Shown here: positions 12,493-20,347 of the stretch, piece after piece | Numbering within the stretch: position 1 is the first letter of the stretch | Layout: every line of letters begins with the position of its first letter | DNA from: Gavia stellata | Taxonomy: Eukaryota; Chordata; Aves; Gaviiformes; Gaviidae | Direction: 5' to 3' | NCBI RefSeq assembly: GCF_030936135.1 | Contig: NC_082597.1 | Location: 71,978,495-72,042,494 of the forward strand | Length of the DNA: 64,000 nucleotides | Notes under the pieces: model-generated | Seen by the model: only the letters and a program-made list of their open reading frames with translations | The model's database searches: none | What the model was told of the DNA's origin: nothing | Translations under genes and position numbers: made by a program

Positions 12493-12775
12493 TTACACAG
12501 ATTTCCTTCTCTTTCCAAACACATTGTTGATTAACTTGGCCATTGACTTTGATCCACTTGGTCTTCTCTTTTCCTTCACTTTGAGATTTGAGGTGACATT
12601 CTTCAGGACTTTTGTGAACATTGCCACAACTTCCTGATAATGTTCTGCTGCAGACAGTTCACAGAATTGGCACTTGTTATCCATTGCCAGCTTTTGTCCT
12701 TCATCCCAGCCAACTTCCCTCATGTGGCATAAATCCTGTTTATTACCAACCAAAAATACCGATGACTCGATCATT
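12493..12775 (-). CDS. RERGL: RERGL coding exon 5 (terminal)
   Basis: 283 bases including the stop, acceptor TTGATTTCAG|AATGATC. Encodes the end of Lys111 and residues 112-204: the guanine-binding [16 protein letters not shown], and the basic tail ending KRRKSV. It is the longest uninterrupted piece of the gene. Confidence 0.95.
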
Positions 12776-15700
12776 CTGAAATCAAAATGGTTCTGATTAG
12801 AGAAAAGATGTATTACAATACTGTGCTGTATGCTGTTCTATATACTGTATGAAAAGTATGTATGTGCAGGACAATGGGCATTGCAAAAAACCCAAAAGAA
12901 CAAACCAACCCCTAACCTTGCCAGGTAGAGTTACAGTTTTCCATTTGCCATAGTCAAATGTCAAAGGATTGTCCAGGCAAGCTATTCTCTATCAGTAAGT
13001 TTTCATTTGGTTCCTCTACTCAGTGAATTCATGTGTTTTTCATCCACTGCAGTTTTCATACTCCATACTGCTGAGTATATCGTCAGCTCCTGGACTTCAT
13101 GAAGAAGCAAGCTGATCATTATCTCCATTTGTAGATAAAAGAATAGAGTCAAAGAGATGTGTCAGTGCCATAATTCAGAAGAAAACACAGGAATCCTAAT
13201 TCCAAGCTTTTGCTAAAAACACTCCTTCCAGAGAAACCTTAATTAAGAAAGGTCAGCAGTAAAACAGACAGAAAAGTATTTTTTTTTAACTCCACTTCTG
13301 ATACAAGGAAAGGATTTCACTGTCATTTATTTAGAAAGCACCTCAGCTCACTGATACAGGCATACACACCACCATATGTACTCAGACTTGCAATTTTGGT
13401 GGTTCTTTTTGAAAGTAAGTAGTTCGTTTCTTACCATAAGGTCACCCACATGCACAAATAATGTTGGGGTCACCACTAAAGGCAGTTTAAGAGACATTCA
13501 TGGTATTAGATTCATTTATTGTGGGAAATGCTTTCTTCAACCCCCACATTGGTGCATCTCCATTGGTAATAGAGTAGGGGAGTAAAAGCATAGACTGGCT
13601 ATGCCACCTTTTTACCTATGTAAATCACAGCAGACAGATTTGTGTCAATTAATAGTAGTGCTGTAAGAAATAAGAACAAAAATCCTCATGTACTTGGCTT
13701 TGGATACAGTGAAATAGATTGCAATTTGCAATACAGTTTACCTTCAGGTACCTTATTGTCGGTATTGTGTTATGCCACTAGGATGCTGCTGGATTTTAAT
13801 TGCTGCTAGGATGCCTACAGCTCACAGAAATGTTCTCAGCTTTTTTGGATGTTTGCTGAGGGAAACAAAAATAATGCCACTTACTTTTTACAAGCTCCTG
13901 TGTGAGATTCTCGGATCCTGTACAGCAATGCTTTTGCAAATGCAAATGATGCTCTGTCACTGATGTCATAAACAATGATAAATCCATCAGCCCAGTGGAG
14001 CTCGTCTGTGAAGGAGAGCTTCCCCCACTGTGCCTGAAAAGTTCAAATTCACATGCAAAAAGAATGTTACTGTTGTCACCTCAGAGCATTTTCTTTGTCG
14101 CTGTGAATGTGAGAATGTTGTATCTTTTTTTGCAAAAGATATTAATAGGGCTAGGTGCTGGCATTGAATTCAGGTGAATTCCAAGAGCATAACAAATAAC
14201 CATCACTACAGATGGCACTTTGGATCATCAACAAATTCATTATGAAACATTTACGCTTTAAGCAGTAAAATTGCATAACGTGTGCAGCCATTGCTTATGC
14301 TGAATATTCAGCAGAGTTACAGGAGAATGAAACGTACAGGAGCCACCAGTATTTGTGCTGTTTCTGGTTATAGCTGTCTTCATGTTCCTAATATTCTGAG
14401 TGCAGTGAGCTTAATTTGTTAAAAATTCTTTCCCACTCATTTCTTCAGTTTCTTCTTTGCATTGTTCAAGTCTGAAACAGTATTTACTCATAGGATAAAT
14501 TCCTACAAGGCTGGGAAAAAAAATAAAACTCCTTTCAAGCTGAAGTTGACTTTAATAAAACTTGTGACAGGAGTCACACAAGTGATAATGGTGTTGTACC
14601 AGTCCTTGAGTCCCTTCACCCCCAGAAAGTGTTACACTTCGATTTCTAGAAATCAACAGCTGCAAACTGTCCCATTAAGCTAAAGAATGTAATTTCAAAA
14701 CTATTTTAAATTAGCTTATCCCCGCAGATGATTTGGCAGCAGCCATCAAAACCATGTGACCCAAGATGGGTAAAAATTACCTCCCTTGACTGGCTAGCTA
14801 TGCTGTGCTTGATGCACCCCAGGACACGGTTAGCCCTCCTGGCTGCCAGGGCACACTGTTGACTCATATTCAACTTGCCATCAACCCAAACACCCAGATC
14901 TCTTTCCACAGGGCTGCTCACCAGCCTCTCATCCCCCAATCTGTAAATATAACCAGGATTACTCCATCCCAGGTGGGGAATCTGGCACTTGCTCTTGTTA
15001 AATTTCATAAGGTTGGTGATTGCCCAGGTCTTTAGTCTATCCAGATCTCTCTAAGGCCTCTCTACCCTCAAGGGAATTCACAGCTCCTCCTAGTTTAGTA
15101 TAACCGGCAAACTTACTTAATGTGCATTCAATTCCTGCATCCAGATCATTTATATAAATATTAAAGAGCACTGGCCCTAAAATTGAGCCCTGGGGAACCC
15201 CACTGGTGACTGGCCGCCAGCCTAATGTAACCCTATTTACTATAACTCTTTGAGCACAACCCATCAACCAATTGTTCACACTATGTATTATGGACTTGTC
15301 TAGCTGTATGCTGGACATTTTGACCAAAAGGATGCTGTGAGAGACAGTATCAAAAGCTTTGCTAAAATCCAAAAAACCCCCACATCTGCTGGCTTCCTTT
15401 GATCAGCTAGATGGGTGAGCCTGTCATAAAAGGAAATTAAGTTAGTTAAGCAGGACTCGTGTACATGAGCAGGACTCATGAACCTGTGATGAAGAGACAG
15501 TGAGCTTTGCAGAACAGCTACTAGAGTGAAGCCTCAGAGGGCAGCAAGATTTCAGGAAGCAGAAACAAAAATGGGGACTCTTCCTTCCCTAGTTTCACCT
15601 CCTCTCAGAACCTGCTTTTCTTCCCCAGCTCCCATGGGATACAGGACCTCCATACCCCATCCATCTGTTTCTAGAGTCACCAATTCTATCAGACAGAAAG

Positions 15701-18700
15701 CAATACCACCACTACTCACTGTCTACTCCTCTGCAGGCACTAAACAGAAGTCAGTAAGGGAACAGCAGAAGGCAGCAAACAGCTCAAGTTAGGTCTTGTT
15801 CCTAAGGAAGAACCATGGCAAGAAAGCTCAATGAATGCTGGCAAGAGTAGTTGCCCTTAACACAGCTGATCTCTGGTCTCCTTAAAAGCAAAAAGGTGCC
15901 TGAACAGTAGCAACCAAAGTCTCTACCCCTAATGTTGCCTAATCTGCTTTACCCTAGATAGCTGCTGCTCCCAGTGTTTCAAATACCTTAATAAAGAGTT
16001 GTTCACATGCCACAGGATTTAATATGACAATAAGTGGACTCTACAGGTGGGCTTAAGAAAGAGGTCTGAAGTAGGTGAAAACAAGTCCACAAAACAGTAG
16101 CTTCTAACAGATCGTATGGCAAGGGAGGACTCCATAGTCCAACACAGCACAGTGGCTACTTCAGGATCCCCATTGCCCTGGGACAAACAATGCTGTTGTT
16201 TGTCTCTAGGAAGGCTGACGTGTTTGATGGTTAATTTTATGTGCTCACAGGGTTATGTTTTTAAGTCCTTGAATTTAAGACTGAGGTAGAATCACTAAGG
16301 TTGGAAAAGACCTGTAAGATCATCAAGTCCAGCCATTACAAAAAAAACACAAACACCACACAACACACCACACCCACATCACACAGCACCATGCCCATCA
16401 AGCCACATCCCACAATGCCACATCCACACGCTCCTTGAATACCTCCAGGGAGGGTGACTCCACTACCTCCCTGGGCAGTCTATTCCACTGTGTTACCACT
16501 CTCTCAGTAAAGAACTTTTTCCTAATATCCAGTCTGAATCAGACTGTCAGTGCTTTGGCTTTAGCATTCATTATCCTAGTTGGTAAGAAGCAAGATCACT
16601 GCCCAAAAAGGAAACTTGTGAGCTAATGCTATTAGCCAGACAGACCTACCCAGGTCTGCATGTGTTACACAGTACCAAAGTTTTTCTATTCCTGTAATAG
16701 CAGGAAAGAAATTAATACAAAAAACTTTGTAATAAAGTGGTTTACTGTCAAAGTTCAGCTGTCAACACATACAAGCCTGCATTATGGCTTTCCTTGGATT
16801 GTTCTGTGAATGCAAGTCTTGCTTCCAGGCCTATCTACTTTGACCGTTTCTACAGACATTTAATAAACTCCTTGCTTTATAAACTAAATTTCATCATTTC
16901 AGGCATTTGAGAAAACTGCATATAATCCTGTAACTTATCTCTGTATTTACCTATAAAATGCAGAAGTGGGAAAAGTTATTTCTGTTAGCAATATTCCAAA
17001 AATGCAAAAGCATTTACAGAAGAGTTAAGCAATGAAGGGCTTCTTCCATGAAATGGGAAAGTACTCAGCAGTTCTGAGCCACAGCAACTATAACATTTCA
17101 GTCTCTTCAAAAAAAACAGCAAGCACAAATTCCAAGAACCAGACAGAAAGGTTGTAACCCCCTAACTCTTTCTACCATTACACAGGTAGAATGAGGAACA
17201 GCCTTTCTTTGTTTGCCCTCTAGAATTCTTACCTGTGAACAAGGGTCATAAATTTCCAATTGTATCTGCCTCCCATCCAGGCATAAGTGTTTAGTGTAGA
17301 TGCATTCTAAAAGATACATGGCATTCAAAGAAAACCAGCATTAGAGTGACTGGAGATGGTGGTCAAAAGAAAAGGTAGCAAAGGTGAGATTTGCTAATAC
17401 TGAGGGGAAATTTAGTTCCTTGGGTATTTCTTGGTTTTGGGTTTTTTTGTGTTTGGTTGTTTTGGGTTTTGGTTGGTTTTTTTTGGACACACACTAGAAA
17501 CAAACCTATTCATTTTTCAGCACTTGAGCTGCCCAAACCCTTAGGCTGACCAACACCACTTCACTGTGGTGCTCCCATGTAAGCGTTGGTGCAATTAATA
17601 CTTCCAGACCGTAGTTTTCCTCTTCCAAAATAAAGGATGCACAATGCTCAGAATCAGCTAAATGCTGATGACTACTTAGCTCACTACCAAGGTTCAGGAT
17701 TATGGAAGTAGTATGTGTAAGTTCTGGTTCTGCACAAAAGTCATTATTTGGTAATAATGTTTATTATTATGAAATCTGGTGCTTTAAAAGTGCTCATACT
17801 AGGTAGCGTTAGATGAATAGCATTTACAGGATCATGTCCCTAGACTAGATCTTAAAATATTTCTGTAGTGTCAGTTCTCTGATTTAGGACTCTCCAGCAG
17901 CACTAGCAACCCTGGCAACTCTAGTGCAGACAGACCATCACTATTATCTTAAGCAGTGGGCTGTTCTAAGCAAGTGTAACCAACTCGTGTCCACGGCACT
18001 GGTCACCAGCAAGCTGTCTACAGTATAATTTCTCAGAGCGACTGAACCACAAAGACAAGAACTGGTGTTGGCGCTACTGAAAATACACGTCAAACTGCAT
18101 GTAATGAGGGCACAGATAAGGGCTATGGCCTCTGAAACTGAGCCTCTTCAACTCAGCACCATGTTCATCTTAAGCATTCTTCATGCACGTCTTAAGAGTT
18201 CATCTGATGATGAACTATCAGTCTCAAGCATCCCAGGGTATCAAATCCACAGCCCCTTGGTGGTTTCCATAATTAAACAAATTTTAATTAATACTTTGAC
18301 TCCACTAGAGGTGTTCTAGGATGATCTTGTATTTTATCACTCCTATTCCCACTTTTCTCCTCCTTCCTCCTGTCTAGCAATAGAGCTAAACTTACCTTCC
18401 AACAAACATTTGTTTAAAAATGAAAATGTTTTGAGAGTTTGACATGCCTTTTCTGATACTTGCAGTATCAGAGCGTCAGAACAAGGAAACCTGTTTTTAG
18501 TTGTAGGTGGCTTAGAACACACATGGAGCACAGAGAGCACTGCATACCTTATCAAAGTCTAAGCTGTGACATGTAAGTTATCTGGGACACACACCGTCTT
18601 TTCAGTCCGTGTATAGTAACAACATTGGTAGAGCATTTATGTACAGCTATAACTCTATTTTCAGAGTAAGTTCATCTGGATACATCCAATGCAATTCAGC

Positions 18701-19895
18701 TTAGTACTGCTTTTTTTTTTATTTATGGATCATGGAATGCTACTCTGATTTTTGTAAAAAGAGTCTTTTGGAAGAAGTCTTTCATTTTAGCAGGGAAAGT
18801 GAGGTAGATAGCAATCTTCTTTACTTGTTAAGTTTTGGGACTTCTTGTGCCCCATCAGCTGGGGTGGCACACTTCCAAAGGTGTTTGCGGATCAGCTAAC
18901 TAGTGCTTCTACCCGGGATGTGAAAGTTCAAGTCCTGTTCTGCCATCTTCCAAGATCTTAGAAGTGTCTTAAGGATCAGCATATTTGTTCTGGCATGAAT
19001 GAGATATTCTATCCTCAGCACAGTAAGGCTTTCCACAAAGCTATCAAATCAGTGCATTCCTGCAAAAGCAGCAGGCTTTGCATTATGCTTTGATTAACCA
19101 GTAGTGCCCGATAAACAATGTTTCACCTCTCCTCTAGAGCTGAGAAGGAGATATTCAGTAGAACAGGGGTTGGGTTTTTTTCTTCAGTCTATTTCTTTAC
19201 TCTCTTCTTTATCTCCCCTCTGATTAAGCTTACTATAATCCACCCGCGCTTCACACATGCAGCCTGGTTATCTTTCCTTCCTAAATTCCCTCACAGTTGC
19301 TTTGCGACGAGCACTTCACCCACCCCCGTCTCCGAGTGCACCACTGGAGTTTTAAGTGATCTCTCCACAGATACCTGGCTTGCCTTTTCCCGTCTTCAAA
19401 GCTTATATTTAATCAGGAATTCTCGCTGATAAGTAAGCGAAAACGTAAATCTCTCCGAAAAGTTCGGTGAAACTGCATTTCTACCCAATTTCTTGTTCAA
19501 ATAAGCGTTTGAGGCGTCGCATCTTGCGCTCCCCGGGGAACCCGCACCGCACAGCCCCGAGTGAAGGCCCCACAGGGCGCCCACCCCCACACACCCCACG
19601 GCGGTCCCGCTCCCGCCGACCCCTCCCCGAGCCCGGCGGCGGCCCGCGGCGCTCACCGGCGTTGGACGCGTACTCTCCGATGAACCGCCTGGTCAGAAAC
19701 CGCACCGCCAGCGCTGCGGGAGGGAAGCAGACGCCAGGTTTAGCGGGGTCCCGCCGCCCGCCCCGCGTCCCTCCCCTCCGCCAAACGTGAGGTAAAGTCG
19801 GGCTGGGGGGGGGGGGGGGGGTTACCGGGTCCGCCCGCCTTACCCGACTTGCCGGCTCCGCTACCGCCCAGCACGGCCAGCTTCACCTCGGTCAT
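12493..19895 (-). CDS. RERGL: RERGL, RERG-like atypical Ras-family protein (5 exons)
   Basis: Coding sequence: complement of join(12493..12775, 13885..14033, 17233..17306, 19657..19713, 19844..19895); 204 residues, close to the mammalian length of about 205. All introns are GT-AG and the phases agree. Residues 10-17 (GGSGAGKS) form the phosphate loop, 122-125 (NKQD) bind guanine, and 152-154 (SAA) match the G5 motif. The N-terminal part keeps exact Ras numbering to residue 61, but residue 12 is Ser, 35 is Asn (Thr in switch I of Ras) and 57-61 read DPCSQ instead of DTAGQ. The C-terminus is basic ([10 protein letters not shown] ... GKRRKSV) and lacks a CAAX box, as in RERG, so prenylation is not expected. 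The DPCSQ form and the tail text are what I recall of human RERGL, hence the symbol. Its cellular role is poorly known; nucleotide cycling is doubtful from sequence. The start codon at 19895 was chosen because [11 protein letters not shown] aligns with the family N-terminus. Confidence 0.95.
12776..13884 (-). other. RERGL intron 4
   Basis: 1109 bases between coding exons 4 and 5 with GT-AG ends. It contains a MIR-like relic (13115-13222). No extra exon was recognised. Confidence 0.9.
13115..13222 (-). mobile_element. MIR-like SINE relic in intron 4
   Basis: The plus strand reads attatctccatttgtagata, then agagtcaaagagatg, then ggaatcctaattccaagc. This is the block order of a reversed MIR-type element (attatccccattttacaga, gaggcacagagagg, gaatcctgattccca). 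A stretch with no match sits where the accession-like 'aaggtcacacagc' core would be. Same sense as the gene. Confidence 0.5.
13885..14033 (-). CDS. RERGL: RERGL coding exon 4
   Basis: 149 bases, acceptor ACTTTTCAG|GCACAG, donor AAAAA|GTAAGT. Encodes residues 62-110 and two bases of codon 111, including [17 protein letters not shown], which matches the Ras-family strand and helix after switch II (WGEGFVLVYDITDR in RERG). Confidence 0.93.
14770..15486 (-). mobile_element. CR1 LINE fragment with reverse transcriptase remnant
   Basis: On the minus strand this reads from the middle of the CR1 reverse transcriptase to near the start of its C-terminal region. One open stretch (15037-15372) starts [16 protein letters not shown] and includes [21 protein letters not shown]. 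After a break, another (14706-15008) includes [28 protein letters not shown] and [12 protein letters not shown]. The catalytic FADD position reads FAGY, and a frame break falls between 15009 and 15036, so the copy is inactive. The 3' end of the element is missing. Confidence 0.9.
15449..15486. repeat. 19-bp imperfect tandem duplication
   Basis: Two adjacent 19-base units (15449-15467 and 15468-15486) both begin AGCAGGACTC and differ at a few positions after it. They lie at the 5' limit of the CR1 fragment. Confidence 0.75.
15487..16288. other. Intron 3 spacer between the two CR1 fragments
   Basis: No repeat or exon was recognised. An 88-codon plus-strand frame at 15526-15792 has no motif and is antisense to the gene, so I treat it as chance. 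Confidence 0.6.
16289..16549 (-). mobile_element. CR1 LINE 3' end with expanded CA-rich segment
   Basis: The plus strand starts with the signature of a reversed CR1 3' end: GAATCACTAAGGTTGGAAAA, then gacctgtaagatcatcaagtcc. It continues through cctccagggagggtgactcc to ctaatatccagtctgaa. Between them a CA-rich stretch (about 16340-16420) looks like an expansion of the short 'caccatgccca' segment of the 3' UTR. The copy is truncated to about 260 bases. Confidence 0.92.
17233..17306 (-). CDS. RERGL: RERGL coding exon 3
   Basis: 74 bases, acceptor TATCTTTTAG|AATGC, donor TCACAG|GTAAGAA. Encodes residues 37-61 from the switch I end through DPCSQ. The acceptor has a short pyrimidine tract and looks weak. 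Skipping this exon would shift the frame (74 is not a multiple of 3). Confidence 0.93.
17307..19656 (-). other. RERGL intron 2
   Basis: 2350 bases with GT-AG ends. It holds a 56-base A/C-only tract (gene sense) at 17431-17486; no transposon or extra exon was recognised. The GC content rises from about 19500 into the CpG island. Confidence 0.9.
17431..17486. repeat. 56-base G/T-only tract (A/C-only in RERGL pre-mRNA)
   Basis: Every base from 17431 to 17486 on the plus strand is G or T, with repeated TTTTGGG and GGTT blocks. In the RERGL transcript this is an A/C-only tract starting about 125 bases upstream of the exon 3 acceptor. CA-rich RNA is a known type of binding site for hnRNP L. Confidence 0.85.
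19657..19713 (-). CDS. RERGL: RERGL coding exon 2
   Basis: 57 bases, acceptor CCCGCAG|CGCTGG, donor GCCG|GTGAGC. Encodes residues 18-36 (Ala18 is split across intron 1), including [11 protein letters not shown] ahead of switch I. The exon is phase 1 at both ends, so skipping it would keep the frame but remove this segment. Confidence 0.93.
19714..19843 (-). other. RERGL intron 1 (130 bases) with a G17 run
   Basis: A short GC-rich intron with donor GTAAGG and acceptor CCCTCCCGCAG. The plus strand has 17 consecutive G at 19805-19821 (C17 in the transcript), starting 22 bases after the donor. Homopolymer length in such runs is prone to sequencing error. Confidence 0.9.
19844..19895 (-). CDS. 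RERGL: RERGL coding exon 1
   Basis: Encodes residues 1-17 ([17 protein letters not shown]) plus the first base of codon 18. The donor is TCGG|GTAAGG, at phase 1. The start context has G at -3 and A at +4, which is moderate. The exon sits within the CpG island. Confidence 0.93.
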
Positions 19896-19927
19896 ACCGC
19901 CGCCGGGCCGCGCCCCGCCGCCTCCAT
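19892..19927 (-). CDS. Upstream ORF overlapping the RERGL start codon
   Basis: An ATG at 19925-19927 in a strong context (G at -3, G at +4) opens an 11-codon frame, [11 protein letters not shown]. Its TGA stop (19892-19894) overlaps the main ATG (19893-19895) as ATGA. The frame is offset from RERGL. If transcribed, it would reduce main-frame translation or require reinitiation. Whether it is transcribed depends on the transcription start; there is no direct evidence of translation. Confidence 0.4.
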   Translation of the reverse strand: MEAAGRGPAAV

Positions 19928-19930
19928 TTC

Positions 19931-19936
19931 TTTATA
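19931..19936 (-). promoter_or_regulatory. TATA-like box of RERGL
   Basis: Minus-strand CGGCTATAAAG, with TATAAA 36-41 bases upstream of the start codon. A start 25-32 bases downstream would give a 5' UTR of only about 10 bases, which is unusually short. This box may therefore be weak or unused, with dispersed starts further up the CpG island doing most of the work. Confidence 0.4.
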
Positions 19937-20043
19937 GCCGCCGGGGCCGGGCGCGGCCCCTCCGGCGACACCGCCCAGCAGTCCGCCTCCTCCCTGCTCC
20001 CCCTCGCCGTCCCCCGGCGGCTTTCCCCGCCCCACCGGCGAGG

Positions 20044-20053
20044 CCGGTAAGTA
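20044..20053 (+). other. Strong splice donor on the strand opposite RERGL
   Basis: CCG|GTAAGTA on the plus strand matches the U1 consensus except for C at -2. It lies about 150 bases from the RERGL start codon, pointing away from it. CpG-island promoters are often bidirectional, so this could be the first donor of a divergent non-coding RNA. No acceptor or exon was assigned. Confidence 0.3.
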
Positions 20054-20293
20054 CAGCTCCCCGCGGCGGGTCGGTAGTTTTCATCTTTGACAGGCGCCCT
20101 CCTCCTCGCCCCCTCCATCCCCCCGCCTCGTACCCCACCGCGCAAACTTTCCTCGGGCGGCCTTCCCGCCGCCCGGCCCGGCCCGGCCCGGCGCCTGTGC
20201 TCCCCAGTGAGGCTGGTGGGCGGGTCCCTCGCCACCTCCTTCTCTCCTCCCTCCCAGCCCCGGGCCTCGCGGTGCGCAAAGCGGTTAGAAAGT

Positions 20294-20347
20294 AGGAGGA
20301 AAAGGGAAAAGAAGGGGGAAAAAAAAGGGAAGGAGAGAAGGAAAAAA
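20294..20347 (+). repeat. 54-base uninterrupted purine tract
   Basis: All bases from 20294 to 20347 are A or G (blocks of AAAAGGG, GAAGGGGG and AAAAAAAAGGG). It sits at the outer edge of the CpG island, about 400 bases upstream of the RERGL start. Such tracts can adopt triplex structures and exclude nucleosomes; a role here is inference. Confidence 0.85.

Larger units (their letters stand above)
14034..17232 (-). other. RERGL intron 3
   Basis: 3199 bases with GT-AG ends, the longest intron. It contains two separate CR1 fragments, both in the same orientation as the gene. No additional exon was recognised. Confidence 0.9.
19500..20290. promoter_or_regulatory. CpG island over RERGL exons 1-2 and promoter
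   Basis: A sharp change from AT-rich sequence to very GC-rich sequence with dense CG dinucleotides, covering both first exons and about 400 bases upstream of the start codon. Such islands mark vertebrate promoters. Long open frames on both strands here (for example 148 codons at 19849-20295) come from the lack of A/T-rich stop codons and show no motif. Confidence 0.85.

Noticed and set aside
19849..20295. 148-, 124- and 115-codon frames on both strands in the CpG island
   Set aside because: Proline/arginine/glycine-rich output in several frames at once is the usual artefact of GC-rich sequence poor in stop codons.
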